NCBI GenBank assembly: GCA_012514505.1
Contig: JAAZAD010000505.1
Coordinates: forward strand, 1 to 36,037
Source of the DNA: Rhodococcus sp. (in: high G+C Gram-positive bacteria)
GTDB taxonomy: Bacteria > Actinomycetota > Actinomycetes > Mycobacteriales > Mycobacteriaceae
Direction of reading: 5' to 3'
Length of the DNA: 36,037 nt
Under the pieces are notes generated by a model that worked only from the letters and a program-made list of their open reading frames with translations, was not told where the DNA came from and searched no databases. Position 1 is the first letter of the stretch, and each line of letters starts with the position of its first letter. This document shows positions 1 through 8,463 of the stretch, one piece after another. The translations under genes were made by a program, and so were the position numbers.

Positions 1-843
1 ATCGGCGAGGGCGAGAAGGACGAAGCTCCGATGCTGTTCAACGGCGAAGAGGTCGGCAACGGAGACGGGCCGGACTGTGACTTCGCCGTCGACCCGGTCG
101 ATGGCACCACCCTCATGTCGAAGGGCATGCCGAACGCCATCTCGGTTCTCGCTGTCGCCGAACGCGGCGCGATGTTCGATCCGTCGGCCGTGTTCTACAT
201 GGAGAAGATCGCCGTCGGACCCGAGGCCGCCGACGTCGTCGACATCACCGCCCCGGTGTCGGAGAACATCAAGCGCGTCGCCAAGGTCCGCAAGGCCTCC
301 GTGTCGGACGTGACCGTGTGCATCCTGGACCGCCCGCGGCATGCCGAAATGATTCAGCAGGTCCGCGAGACCGGTGCCCGTATTCGTCTGATCTCCGACG
401 GTGACGTCGCGGGCGCGATCGCAGCGGCACGCCCCGACTCGGGAACCGACATGCTCATCGGTATCGGCGGCACCCCCGAAGGCATCATCGCCGCAGCAGC
501 GATGCGGTGCATGGGCGGAGCCCTCCAGGGACGACTGTCCCCCACCGACGAAGAAGAACGTCAGAAGGCCATCGACGCCGGACACGATCTCGACCGCGTG
601 CTGACCACCGAAGATCTCGTCTCCGGTGACAACGTCTTCTTCTGCGCCACCGGTGTCACGGACGGCGACCTGTTGCGTGGCGTCCGCTACTACGGCGGCG
701 GCGCCTCGACGCAGTCGATCGTGATGCGTTCCAAGTCGGGCACCGTCCGCATGATCGACGCGTACCACCGTCTCGAGAAGCTCCGCGAGTACTCTTCCGT
801 CGACTTCGACGGCGACGACCGCGCAATTCCGCCCAGCTTCTGA
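1..843 (+). CDS. glpX: Fructose-1,6-bisphosphatase class II (GlpX), 3' part
   Basis: Hydrolyses fructose-1,6-bisphosphate to fructose-6-phosphate in gluconeogenesis, in the cytoplasm. The reading frame is open from base 1 (first residues [19 protein letters not shown]), so the N-terminus, probably some tens of residues, lies outside the window; 280 residues are present. Visible family motifs are the metal/phosphate-binding DPVDGTT near residue 31 and the glycine-rich IGIGGTPEG near residue 151. GlpX-type enzymes are the usual FBPase of actinobacteria, and glpX next to fumC matches the mycobacterial order. A GC-rich stem-loop follows the stop codon. The assignment is secure; only the start is missing. 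Confidence 0.96.
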   Translation: MGEGEKDEAPMLFNGEEVGNGDGPDCDFAVDPVDGTTLMSKGMPNAISVLAVAERGAMFDPSAVFYMEKIAVGPEAADVVDITAPVSENIKRVAKVRKASVSDVTVCILDRPRHAEMIQQVRETGARIRLISDGDVAGAIAAARPDSGTDMLIGIGGTPEGIIAAAAMRCMGGALQGRLSPTDEEERQKAIDAGHDLDRVLTTEDLVSGDNVFFCATGVTDGDLLRGVRYYGGGASTQSIVMRSKSGTVRMIDAYHRLEKLREYSSVDFDGDDRAIPPSF

Positions 844-850
844 CCGTTCC

Positions 851-893
851 CCGAGGTCGGTCCGGCCGCGCGAAGCGCCGGGCCGACACTCGG
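851..893 (+). terminator. Stem-loop after glpX
   Basis: An 11-bp stem (856-866 with 877-887, one G-U pair) around a 10-nt loop, extended by CCGAG/CTCGG outer arms after a small bulge. It starts 7 bases after the glpX stop. There is no T-run, as is common for actinobacterial terminators, so the role is inferred from position. Confidence 0.5.
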
Positions 894-934
894 TAGGCCC
901 ACATGCGGAGCCCGCCCGTGGCATCCTCGAATTC

Positions 935-2341
935 ATGGGCGACGACAACGAGCAGCAGTACCGGATCGAGCACGACACGATGGGCGAGGTTCGGGTGCCC
1001 GTCGACGCATTGTGGCGTGCGCAGACGCAACGCGCCGTCGAGAACTTCCCGATCAGCGGGCGGCCACTGGAGCGCACCCAGATTCGCGCGATGGGTCTGC
1101 TCAAAGCTGCCTGCGCCAAGGTGAACAACGACCTCGGACTGCTGGACGACGCCAAGGCAGCTGCGATCGTCGCGGCTGCCAACGAGATCGCCGACGGCAA
1201 ACACGACGACCAATTCCCCATCGACGTTTTTCAAACCGGTTCGGGTACCAGTTCGAACATGAACGCGAACGAGGTGATCGCCTCCATCGCGAAGAGCAAC
1301 GGGGTCGAGGTGCACCCCAACGACCACGTCAACATGTCTCAGTCGTCGAACGACACCTTCCCTACCGCAACCCATGTCGCCGCCACGGAAGCCGCAGTCA
1401 CCACGCTGATCCCGGCCCTCGACCATCTACGCCTCGCTCTGCTGGACAAGTCGACCGAATGGCGCACCGTCGTCAAGTCCGGGCGCACCCACCTCATGGA
1501 CGCCGTCCCCGTCACCCTGGGACAGGAGTTCGGTGGATACGCACGCCAGATCGAAGCCGGCATCGACCGTGTGCTGGCCGTCTTGCCGCGGCTCGGTGAA
1601 CTCCCGATCGGCGGCACGGCCGTCGGCACGGGCTTGAATGCTCCGGACGGATTCGGACCGAAGGTGGTCGCTGCGCTCGTCGAATCGACGGGAATCGACG
1701 CGCTCGTTCCCGCCACCGACAGTTTCGAGGCGCAAGCCGCCCGTGACGGACTGGTGGAAGCATCAGGTGCGTTGCGCACGATCGCGGTGTCCCTGACCAA
1801 GATCGCCAATGACATCCGGTGGATGGGCTCGGGTCCACTGACCGGGCTGGGCGAGATTCGGCTCCCGGACCTGCAACCGGGATCGTCGATCATGCCGGGC
1901 AAGGTCAATCCCGTTCTGCCGGAGGCCGTAACTCAGGTCGCAGCCCAGGTGGTCGGCAACGACGCAGCCGTGGCCTGGGGCGGCGCCGGTGGCGCTTTCG
2001 AGCTCAACGTCTACATCCCGATGATGGCGCGCAACGTCCTCGAATCGTTCACCCTGCTCGCGAACGTCTCCCGTTTGTTCGCGGACCGCTGCGTCTCCGG
2101 TTTGGTCGCGAACGAAGAGCATCTGCGAACCCTCGCCGAATCGTCCCCCTCCATCGTGACGCCGTTGAACTCGGCAATCGGCTACGAGGAGGCAGCAGCC
2201 GTCGCCAAGGAGGCGTTGAAGGAGAAGAAGACCATCCGGCAGACCGTCGTCGATCGTGGCCTGGTCGGCGACAAGCTGAGCGAGGAAGAACTCGACAAGC
2301 GCCTGGATGTGCTGGCGATGGCGAAGGTGCAGAAAGACTGA
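935..2341 (+). CDS. fumC: Fumarate hydratase class II
   Basis: Interconverts fumarate and L-malate in the TCA cycle as a cytoplasmic homotetramer. The 468-residue product has the usual class II length and the superfamily signature [11 protein letters not shown] (residues about 316-326), with the upstream substrate-binding segments SSNDTFPTA and SGRTHLMDA. Its Gly in MPGKVNP follows the mycobacterial variant as I recall it. The ATG at 935 fits the family N-terminus ([14 protein letters not shown]) although the ribosome-binding site is weak. It lies 91 bases after glpX on the same strand; a stem-loop between them suggests at least partly separate transcripts. It is followed by a strong hairpin shared with the converging desaturase-like gene. 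Confidence 0.97.
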   Translation: MGDDNEQQYRIEHDTMGEVRVPVDALWRAQTQRAVENFPISGRPLERTQIRAMGLLKAACAKVNNDLGLLDDAKAAAIVAAANEIADGKHDDQFPIDVFQTGSGTSSNMNANEVIASIAKSNGVEVHPNDHVNMSQSSNDTFPTATHVAATEAAVTTLIPALDHLRLALLDKSTEWRTVVKSGRTHLMDAVPVTLGQEFGGYARQIEAGIDRVLAVLPRLGELPIGGTAVGTGLNAPDGFGPKVVAALVESTGIDALVPATDSFEAQAARDGLVEASGALRTIAVSLTKIANDIRWMGSGPLTGLGEIRLPDLQPGSSIMPGKVNPVLPEAVTQVAAQVVGNDAAVAWGGAGGAFELNVYIPMMARNVLESFTLLANVSRLFADRCVSGLVANEEHLRTLAESSPSIVTPLNSAIGYEEAAAVAKEALKEKKTIRQTVVDRGLVGDKLSEEELDKRLDVLAMAKVQKD

Positions 2342-2346
2342 CCCGA

Positions 2347-2377
2347 CCTGATCCGAGCCAGTGTGGCTCGGATCAGG
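2347..2377. terminator. Bidirectional hairpin between fumC and the desaturase-like gene
   Basis: A perfect 14-bp inverted repeat (CCTGATCCGAGCCA and its complement) with a 3-nt loop, starting 5 bases after the fumC stop and ending 6 bases before the stop of the converging gene. It is well placed to end both transcripts. Confidence 0.8.
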
Positions 2378-2383
2378 GTGCGT

Positions 2384-3271
2384 TCAGATCAGTGCGGCGA
2401 GCTTCTGACGTGCCTTCTCTGCCTCTGCACCCAGGCCGGTACGCTCCGCGATCTTCCAGTCACGCAGCAGGGGCGCGAACACGTCTTCGTTCTGACGGGC
2501 CGGATCGTAGATTCCGGCTTCGGCAAGACGAGCGGTGCTGTCGGATCCGTCCAGCAGATCCACCCGCGGTACCTCGAACGAATCGATGGCGGACGCCACT
2601 GCAAGCACGGTCTGATCAGGTGCAATGTCGAGCGACGCCGCAACGAGGTTGCTGTAGAACGTGGCCTGCAGTTCGTCGTCCTGCGCGATACGGTCGGTGA
2701 TCGCAGCTACCACCGGGTCCGAGCCGAGGCGCGCGGTGTTGCGATGACGGACCGCGGCCGCGGCCTCTTCGAATGCCGAATGCGCCAACATGTCGGCGAG
2801 GTGCAGCGGCGGCAAGTCGAAGCCGCGCACCATGTGCTCCATCCGGTCACGCTCGAGTGCGACTGGATCGACCGCGCGCGTCAGTACGAGGTAGTTGCGC
2901 AGCACGATCGACTGACGGTTCTCTTCGGCGGTCCAGCGCCCGACCCACGTCCACCAAGGTCCGGTCAACCCGAATGCCTGAGCGAGTTCACGGTGGTGAC
3001 TCGGCATGTTGTCCGCGATCAGCACGCTCACGGTGAGAGCCAGGGCTTCGACATCGCTGAGCTGTGATTGCTCCGCGGACCAGTCTTCGCCGCCCATGAA
3101 GGCGAAGTTGCGGCCGCTGTCCCAGGGGACGAAGTCGTGCGCCTGCCAGTCGTCGGCGGCGGCGATGTGTCGATCGAGGTTCTCCTGCGCTGCAGCTTCG
3201 AGTTCCTTCAGCAACTGCGAATCGGTGAACTCGCGCGGCTGGGCATCGTTGATGTCGGTCGGCATCCGCAT
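2384..3271 (-). CDS. Acyl-ACP desaturase (DesA) family protein with altered iron ligands
   Basis: This 295-residue protein belongs to the soluble acyl-[ACP] desaturase family (mycobacterial DesA1/DesA2, plant stearoyl-ACP desaturase), which inserts double bonds with a di-iron centre. Family landmarks are ADNMPSHHREL (first carboxylate ligand, retained), RWTAEENRQ, FEEAAAAVRHRNTAR (third carboxylate, retained) and IAQDDELQATFY. In active members the two helices carry ExxH motifs (ENRH, and DENLH or DEVRH); here they read ENRQ and DELQ. Both histidine ligands are therefore Gln and one Glu is Asp. The codons are clean CAG, so sequencing error is unlikely. In M. tuberculosis desA2 lies beside phoH2; here the homologue sits between fumC and a beta-lactamase-fold gene. 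Fold assignment is firm; desaturase activity is doubtful. Confidence 0.85.
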   Translation of the reverse strand: MRMPTDINDAQPREFTDSQLLKELEAAAQENLDRHIAAADDWQAHDFVPWDSGRNFAFMGGEDWSAEQSQLSDVEALALTVSVLIADNMPSHHRELAQAFGLTGPWWTWVGRWTAEENRQSIVLRNYLVLTRAVDPVALERDRMEHMVRGFDLPPLHLADMLAHSAFEEAAAAVRHRNTARLGSDPVVAAITDRIAQDDELQATFYSNLVAASLDIAPDQTVLAVASAIDSFEVPRVDLLDGSDSTARLAEAGIYDPARQNEDVFAPLLRDWKIAERTGLGAEAEKARQKLAALI

Positions 3272-3416
3272 ACCGTAGCCGTCCGAGATGGCTGGTGCGA
3301 GACCCAGGTCTCACCGGGCGCGATCTCGGAACAAAACGTCCAGGTCAGCGGGCCGCCCTCGCTAAGCTGAAACTGCCGGGGGCGACGGTGTCTCGACCGA
3401 GGCTCAGGAGCGACCG

Positions 3417-5030
3417 ATGTACAAGCTGCGAATGGTTCCCCGTGTCCTCGCCCTCACAGGCGTTCTGGCCCTGACCGGCGCGCTCGCAACCGGCTGCGTC
3501 GATGGCGACGCAGTATCCGACGGCGGTGCAGCGTCCGACAGTCTCTCGGCGCTCCAAGACCCGGGCACCGTCGCCGGCGTCGACATCCCATCCGGGCAGA
3601 TCGATGACGCCGTGGCAGAACTCGACGGACTGGTCGACACACTGATGACCGATTCCGGCGTCCCCGGAATGGCGGTGGCGGTCGTCCACGACGGACACAC
3701 CGTGTATGCGAAGGGGTTCGGTGTTCGAGAGGAGGGCACCGACGACAAGGTCGATACCGCCACTGTCTTTCAGCTCGCTTCGGTGTCGAAATCGGTCGGT
3801 GCCACCGTTGTCGCACACGAGGTCGGTGCAGGAACCGTCGAATGGGATACACCCGTCACCGAGCACCTGCCCTGGTTCGCGTTGAGCGATCCGTGGGTGA
3901 CCGATCACCTCACCATCGGCGATCTGTACGCGCACCGATCAGGCCTGCCGGATCATGCAGGCGACCGACTCGAAGACCTGGGCTACAACCGGGAACAGGT
4001 TCTCGAACGGTTGAGCATGCTTCCACTGGCGCCGTTCCGCAGTACCTACGAGTACACGAATTTCGGACTCACCGCTGCTGCGGAGTCGGTTGCCACGGCC
4101 GCAGGTACGGATTGGGCCACGCTGTCCCAGGACGCTCTCTACGACCCGCTCGGTATGACGTCCACCAGCTCCCGGTTCGCCGACTTCGCCGCCGCACCCA
4201 ATCATGCAGTGGGACACCAGTTGATCGACGGCAAGTACGTTCACGACGCCGTTCGACAGCCCGACGCCCAATCCCCAGCGGGCGGCGTAAGTTCCTCCCT
4301 TGACGACATGACGAAGTGGCTGACCATGTTGCTCGGAAACGGCACATTCGACGGCGAGAACATCGTCGACAGCGACGCACTACTGCCGGCGATCACATCT
4401 CAGATCGTGTCCAGTCCGTCGGGTTCACCCGAATCCCGCGCGGGCACGTACGGGTACGGCTTCAATGTCTCCAACAGTGCCGCCGGCCGCACCACGCTCA
4501 GTCACTCCGGCGGCTTCCTTCTCGGAGCAGCAACCAACTTCCTCGTCATACCGTCCGCTGACGTCGCGATCGTCGCACTCACCAACGGCAGCCCCATCGG
4601 CCTGCCCGAAACCCTCACAGCACAGTTCGCCGATCTCGTGCAGTTCGGCGAGATCCGCGAGGACTGGGCGCAGCTGTACGAGAACGCGTTCGCGGCAATG
4701 AACGAACCCGAAGGCGAGTTGGCCGGTCGCCAACCCCCAGCTTCGCCGAAACCACCCAAGACGCCAGCGTCGTATGTGGGTACCTACGGCAACGAGTACT
4801 GGGGAGCAGCACGTGTGGAGGAAACGGACGGTCGTCTCGTTCTCGTGTTGGGCCCCGATGCCGAGCGGCGTCGCCTCACCCATTGGGATGCCGACACATT
4901 CACGTTTACCGTGTCCAACGAGAATGCCGCACCGGGCACGATCTCGAAAGCCACGTTCAGTGATGATTCCGTGACACTCGAGTATTACGACGAAGATGGA
5001 CTCGGCCGGTTCGACCGTGGAAATCGGTGA
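3417..5030 (+). CDS. Secreted lipoprotein serine hydrolase, beta-lactamase/D-alanyl-D-alanine carboxypeptidase (class C) fold
   Basis: A 537-residue exported protein. It has a basic N-terminus, a hydrophobic segment and a lipobox ending LATGC (Cys27), so it should be lipid-anchored outside the membrane. The penicillin-recognising fold is shown by SxxK (S122-VS-K125), YxN (Y213-TN215) and HSGG (363-366), the class C/esterase form of the KTG box. A C-terminal domain (about 440-537, beginning near YVGTYGNEYWG) resembles the small beta-barrel tail (DUF3471-like) often found on such hydrolases. The substrate could be a peptidoglycan peptide, an ester or a D-amino-acid amide; the sequence does not decide. 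A good AGGAG lies before the ATG. It stands alone, divergent from the desaturase-like gene. Confidence 0.88.
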   Translation: MYKLRMVPRVLALTGVLALTGALATGCVDGDAVSDGGAASDSLSALQDPGTVAGVDIPSGQIDDAVAELDGLVDTLMTDSGVPGMAVAVVHDGHTVYAKGFGVREEGTDDKVDTATVFQLASVSKSVGATVVAHEVGAGTVEWDTPVTEHLPWFALSDPWVTDHLTIGDLYAHRSGLPDHAGDRLEDLGYNREQVLERLSMLPLAPFRSTYEYTNFGLTAAAESVATAAGTDWATLSQDALYDPLGMTSTSSRFADFAAAPNHAVGHQLIDGKYVHDAVRQPDAQSPAGGVSSSLDDMTKWLTMLLGNGTFDGENIVDSDALLPAITSQIVSSPSGSPESRAGTYGYGFNVSNSAAGRTTLSHSGGFLLGAATNFLVIPSADVAIVALTNGSPIGLPETLTAQFADLVQFGEIREDWAQLYENAFAAMNEPEGELAGRQPPASPKPPKTPASYVGTYGNEYWGAARVEETDGRLVLVLGPDAERRRLTHWDADTFTFTVSNENAAPGTISKATFSDDSVTLEYYDEDGLGRFDRGNR

Positions 5031-5165
5031 TACACAGCAATGGAGCCGAATATTCGTGGCATACAGTTGGCTACCTGAATTCGTTGCGAAACAGACTGGG
5101 AGGACAACGGATTCGCCATAGCCTTTCCTCCGTCACCGCCCCGATGGGGAGCCGGCGCACCGAAA

Positions 5166-5203
5166 ACGGGTGCGCCACAACCTTTCGGTTGTGGCGCACC
5201 CGT
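5166..5203 (-). terminator. Strong intrinsic terminator of the LGFP lipoprotein gene
   Basis: A perfect 17-bp stem (5166-5182 with 5187-5203) with a 4-nt loop. Read on the minus strand, the hairpin ends in a short T-run (complement of AAAA at 5163-5166) 12 bases after the lipoprotein stop. It can also serve the converging beta-lactamase-fold gene. The sequence GGCGCACC at 5154-5161 can pair instead with 5169-5176, giving an alternative hairpin. Confidence 0.85.
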
Positions 5204-5214
5204 TGTTGGTGATG

Positions 5215-5892
5215 TCAGTTGTTCATGATCTCGGTCTGATCGTCGATGAAGGTGATCGTCCCGTTCGTGAAGTCGCTGGCAAGCCCCTGCTCGATCGGGT
5301 GCTCGTCAGAGGTCGGGTACCCGAGGTCGCCGCCCGCGCCACCGGCTTCGGTGTAGGCCTCGAGGATGCGGCCCTGGACGACATGCGCTCCGGAATCCTC
5401 GCTCCAGAAGATCGTGCCACCGTCGAACTCGACCGACTGGCCGCCCTCGGGGCCTTCTTCAGCTGGTCCGGTGGGTGCGCCCAGGTAGCCGGTGGAGCCA
5501 CCCAGCTCTTGGTACTTCCCATTGATGTCACCACTCAGGGTGACCTCTTCGCCTCCTGCGGTCTGGACCTGAGTCTCGCCCGCGGCACCGCCTTCAGCTC
5601 CGGCTTCACCCTCGGCTCCGGCTCCGGCTCCGGCTCCGGCTTCACCTTCAGCGCCGGCTTCCCCTTCGGCTCCGGCCTCGCCCTCGGCTCCGGCTTCACC
5701 TTCAGCGCCGGCTTCGCCTTCACCAGTGGCGTCGCCTTCACCAGTGGCGTCGTTGACTGCGCCTTCCGCCTGGCTGGTCACGCTGGATACCGCATCATCC
5801 ACCGAGGAATCATCGCCACAGCCCACGAGGACCAGTCCTCCGAGCGCAACTGCTGCGGCCAGGCCGGTGGTTCGGCGTGTGAATCGGTTCAT
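5215..5892 (-). CDS. LGFP-repeat lipoprotein with Glu-Gly-Glu-Ala-Gly-Ala tandem repeat
   Basis: A 225-residue predicted lipoprotein. It has a twin-Arg-containing basic start, a hydrophobic stretch and a lipobox LVGC (Cys25). Residues about 51-106 are an acidic low-complexity linker built from a repeated EGEAGA hexapeptide. The C-terminal 110 residues contain LGFP-type modules (YQELGGSTGYLGAPTGP and YTEAGGAGGDLGYPTSDE are recognisable units). LGFP modules occur in corynebacterial and mycobacterial envelope proteins and are thought to bind the arabinogalactan cell wall, so this is probably a wall-tethering lipoprotein with an extended spacer. No enzymatic domain is visible. The repeat length is likely to vary between strains. 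Confidence 0.88.
   Translation of the reverse strand: MNRFTRRTTGLAAAVALGGLVLVGCGDDSSVDDAVSSVTSQAEGAVNDATGEGDATGEGEAGAEGEAGAEGEAGAEGEAGAEGEAGAGAGAGAEGEAGAEGGAAGETQVQTAGGEEVTLSGDINGKYQELGGSTGYLGAPTGPAEEGPEGGQSVEFDGGTIFWSEDSGAHVVQGRILEAYTEAGGAGGDLGYPTSDEHPIEQGLASDFTNGTITFIDDQTEIMNN
5575..5742 (-). repeat. In-frame 18-bp tandem repeat encoding EGEAGA units
   Basis: Inside the LGFP lipoprotein gene, an 18-base unit (plus-strand form GGCTTCACCTTCAGCGCC and close variants) is repeated in phase, giving the acidic Glu/Gly/Ala linker at residues about 51-106. Variants are mostly synonymous or Ala/Glu changes. It is coding sequence, not an intergenic array. Confidence 0.9.
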
Positions 5893-6008
5893 CGTAAACC
5901 CCTACTCCTTCAGACAGACAGCTTCTGGCTAACTCGGCATGAGCCTAACCCCCGAATAGCCCCATTTGTTGAACTTGAGCGCATTTTTCATTCCCCACCC
6001 CCAAACAA

Positions 6009-6053
6009 CCAATGTCACACACGTTCTGTCGACCTGAACGTGTGTGACATTGG
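6009..6053. repeat. Long perfect palindrome downstream of phoH2 (terminator or dispersed element)
   Basis: An 18-bp perfect inverted repeat (CCAATGTCACACACGTTC and its complement) around a 9-nt loop that contains GTCGAC. It lies 22 bases beyond the phoH2 stop on the minus strand, so it may terminate phoH2. It has no T-tract, and its length and sequence perfection look more like a dispersed palindromic element than a simple terminator. Confidence 0.75.
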
Positions 6054-6075
6054 TCGGGAACGGGTGGGAAAAGAA

Positions 6076-7452
6076 TCAGGCCGTCGGACCGAACTCTTCC
6101 AGCATTTCCGTCACGAGTTCCGCAATCGGTGAGCGCTCGCTTCTGGTCAAGGTGATGTGCGCGAAAAGTGGGTGACCCTTCAACTTTTCGATGACGGCAG
6201 CGACGCCGTCGTGTCGTCCCACCCGCAAGTTGTCGCGCTGCGCAACGTCGTGCGTGAGCACGACCCGTGACCCCGTACCGAGTCGAGACAGCACTGTCAG
6301 CAGCACATTTCGTTCCAACGACTGCGCCTCGTCGACGATGACGAACGAATCGTGCAGCGAACGCCCACGAATGTGAGTGAGTGGCAATACCTCCAGCATT
6401 CCGCGGCTGATCACCTCGTCCATCACTTCGGGGCTGGCCAGACCGTCGAGTGTGTCGAACACGGCTTGCGCCCACGGCCCCATCTTCTCGCTCTCACTAC
6501 CCGGTAGATAGCCGAGTTCCTGACCGCCCACCGCATACAGCGGCCGGAAGACGACCACCTTGCGCTGCGTTCGCCGTTCCAGCACCGCCTCGAGGCCGGC
6601 TGTCAGCGCCAAGGCCGACTTTCCCGTACCGGCCTTGCCGCCCAACGAGACTATGCCGACGCTGTCGTCGAGCAGCAGATCGAGAGCGATCCGCTGTTCT
6701 GCGGAACGCCCGTGCAACCCGAATGCCTCCCGCTCACCGCGCACCAACTGCACCCGTTTGTCGGCGGTCACGCGCCCCAATGCGCTCGACGTCCCACCCA
6801 GCAGCCGAACACCGGTGTTGCACGGCAGATCCCGTGCGTCCTCGACATCTACCGATCCGTCCCGGAACAGGTCGTCGATGTCGTTCGGTGCCACGTCCAC
6901 CTCGGACATCCCTGTCCAACCCGACGGAACCACGTCGTGCGCATGGTATTCGTCGGCAGGAAGACCGACCGCGCCTGCCTTTACGCGCAGCGGAATATCC
7001 TTGCTCACGAGGACGACGTCCGCGCCCTCTGCGGCAAAGTTCAACGCACACGCGAGAATCCGCGAATCATTGCTGTCGGTACGAAATCCGATCGGCAACA
7101 CGGAAGGGTCGGTGTGATTGAGCTCGACCTGCAGGGTTCCGTCCTCTGTACCGATCGGAACGCTCTGATCGAGCCGCCCGTGCTCGAGACGGAGATCGTC
7201 GAGCATCCGAAGCGCTTCGCGGGCGAACCACCCGAGTTCGTGATGGTTCCGCTTTCCCTCGAGCTCACTGATGACCACGAGTGGCAGCACCACACGGTGT
7301 TCGGCGAAGCGAGTGACAGCCCAGGGGTCGGACAGCAATACTGACGTGTCGAGTACGTAGGTCCGTACCCCAGAACCCGTGAGTTTCGATGAGTCGGCTT
7401 TCGAAGAGGCCGAGCGTCCGGCGCGGGATGAGACGGAGCGTGTAGCAGTCAC
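6076..7452 (-). CDS. phoH2: PhoH2: PIN-domain RNase fused to PhoH-type ATPase/helicase
   Basis: A 458-residue two-domain protein. The N-terminal PIN domain (about 31-165) shows the acidic residues of PIN ribonucleases: YVLDTS (D35), ISELEGKR (E64) and the DSNDS stretch (126-130). The C-terminal PhoH ATPase domain (about 235-458) has Walker [10 protein letters not shown] (271-279) and Walker B VIVDEAQ (371-377). Mycobacterial PhoH2 proteins combine sequence-specific RNase and ATP-dependent RNA-unwinding activity and are studied as toxin-like modules with a small upstream gene, phoAT. The start is GTG (plus-strand CAC at 7450-7452) behind AGGAG. I see no convincing overlapping phoAT here, only a 17-codon ORF at 7520-7573. 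Synteny with Rv1095 supports the assignment. Confidence 0.93.
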   Translation of the reverse strand: MTATRSVSSRAGRSASSKADSSKLTGSGVRTYVLDTSVLLSDPWAVTRFAEHRVVLPLVVISELEGKRNHHELGWFAREALRMLDDLRLEHGRLDQSVPIGTEDGTLQVELNHTDPSVLPIGFRTDSNDSRILACALNFAAEGADVVLVSKDIPLRVKAGAVGLPADEYHAHDVVPSGWTGMSEVDVAPNDIDDLFRDGSVDVEDARDLPCNTGVRLLGGTSSALGRVTADKRVQLVRGEREAFGLHGRSAEQRIALDLLLDDSVGIVSLGGKAGTGKSALALTAGLEAVLERRTQRKVVVFRPLYAVGGQELGYLPGSESEKMGPWAQAVFDTLDGLASPEVMDEVISRGMLEVLPLTHIRGRSLHDSFVIVDEAQSLERNVLLTVLSRLGTGSRVVLTHDVAQRDNLRVGRHDGVAAVIEKLKGHPLFAHITLTRSERSPIAELVTEMLEEFGPTA

Positions 7453-7516
7453 GTGAGGCTCCTAGGCCGCTGCGGCACCCGCGGCGACTTCGGTTCGCTG
7501 GACCGGTCCGTACCTG

Positions 7517-7530
7517 GTGTCAGATGACAC
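7517..7530. promoter_or_regulatory. Operator-like palindrome upstream of phoH2
   Basis: GTGTCA-GA-TGACAC, a perfect 6+6 inverted repeat about 65 bases upstream of the phoH2 start. The 276-bp gap between phoH2 and espG (7453-7728) also holds a short GTG-initiated ORF (7520-7573, minus, behind GGGAGG) and a GC-rich hairpin. No known regulator is assigned. Confidence 0.4.
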
Positions 7531-7689
7531 GAGGGCCGGGTGCCGGCCCCCTCGCACTGAGTTCGTCAGTCACGATCAGAACCTCCCGTACAAGCAACTT
7601 CCTCGCTGCTCGTTACTGCCGACGGTACTGCGGTCCACCCCCTCGAGCCGCCCCTGCGATGGGCGTGTCGGTGAACAACCGGGAAAAAC

Positions 7690-7749
7690 CCTGTGCGCGC
7701 CTGAAGAGTCCAGGGACTCGTTAACCGCTCACGGGGCGCGAAGCGCCCC
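7690..7749. repeat. Palindromic 3'-end element, copy A
   Basis: A 47-base core (7690-7736) aligns without gaps to cores at 23727-23773 and 35817-35863, sharing CCTGTG, GAGTCC, GGACTCG or AGACTCG, and CTCAC-GGG blocks. A flanking hairpin GGGGCGC-GAA-GCGCCCC lies at 7733-7749. Read on the minus strand, the hairpin is the last codons of espG and the TGA stop is part of the core arm (GTGAGCGG). Confidence 0.8.
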
Positions 7750-8463
7750 TCGGACGCGGCGTTCGAGATTCTCAGCCATGACCTCGTGGGTTGCCGACCG
7801 AAGTCGCATCAGGTGGTCTGTGTAGTACAGGTACCGTCCGTCGTCGGCGACATCGATCCAGGTGAGGGAATCGAGAATGCTGTCGCGGGCGCCTTCCCAC
7901 CGGCCGTGGATGCAGATGTATCCAGCAGCCTTCCGTCGGGCCACGATCTTCTTGAACAGGTCGACACCGGACGACAAGGCACTCTGCAGAACGCCCACGG
8001 AACCCGCCCCCGGACGCAGATCGTCCGGGGGCGCGTCGACGGAGCGATTCCGGCCCGGAGTGGCGGCCGGGATTCCACGCAGGAGCGTGCCGACGAACTG
8101 CCCGATGTCAGGTGTGCGAGCGCCGATCTCAACCTGAATACGCAGGTCACCCGTTTCGGCCGTGCGGACCTCCTGCTCGGCGACGACGGCATACCGTCCG
8201 CGAATGGCGCCCCGCACCAGCAGTGGTTCCGTGCCCTCGGTGAAAACGCTCACCGACACGTCGGGATGACGGAGAACCGCGATGGCCTCCCGCAGCCGTG
8301 GATCAGCTTCCCCAACACTCCACTGTTCGAGTTGCTGTTTCTCGTTGAACAGCTCGTTCTCGGACCTGGCCGCAGTCCGATGCTCGAACGGGTGCGGCAT
8401 GGTGTCCAGGTTCGTCGCCTCCCACAGGTGCATGAACTGGGCGGAGGTGATCCGTTCGTTCAC
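7729..8463 (-). CDS. ESX secretion-associated protein EspG family
   Basis: A 244-residue cytosolic protein of the EspG type, the chaperones that bind PE/PPE-family substrates and hold them soluble until ESX (type VII) export. The N-terminal segment (SAQFMHLWEATNLDTMPHPF) and later RIQVEIGARTPDIG and DDGRYLYY stretches fit EspG architecture, and the length is near the family norm. It is the last gene of a four-gene operon and overlaps the PPE-like gene by GTGA (8460-8463), so it starts with GTG and is translationally coupled to its probable client. Its stop codon lies inside a repeat element that recurs elsewhere in the window. The family call rests on recognised similarity plus context. Confidence 0.85.
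   Translation of the reverse strand: MNERITSAQFMHLWEATNLDTMPHPFEHRTAARSENELFNEKQQLEQWSVGEADPRLREAIAVLRHPDVSVSVFTEGTEPLLVRGAIRGRYAVVAEQEVRTAETGDLRIQVEIGARTPDIGQFVGTLLRGIPAATPGRNRSVDAPPDDLRPGAGSVGVLQSALSSGVDLFKKIVARRKAAGYICIHGRWEGARDSILDSLTWIDVADDGRYLYYTDHLMRLRSATHEVMAENLERRVRGALRAP

Noticed and set aside
5575..5742. Short tandem repeats resembling a repeat array or CRISPR
   Set aside because: The 18-bp units are contiguous, without spacers, and stay in frame within a lipoprotein gene.
6009..6053. Crp/GlxR-type binding site (TGTGA-N6-TCACA)
   Set aside because: TGTCACA and TGTGACA occur, but in arms 20 bases apart and not with the consensus spacing; the long palindrome as a whole is a better explanation.
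7453..7728. A full phoAT antitoxin gene overlapping phoH2
   Set aside because: No frame of suitable length overlaps the phoH2 start; only a 17-codon ORF is present, so phoAT is not annotated.
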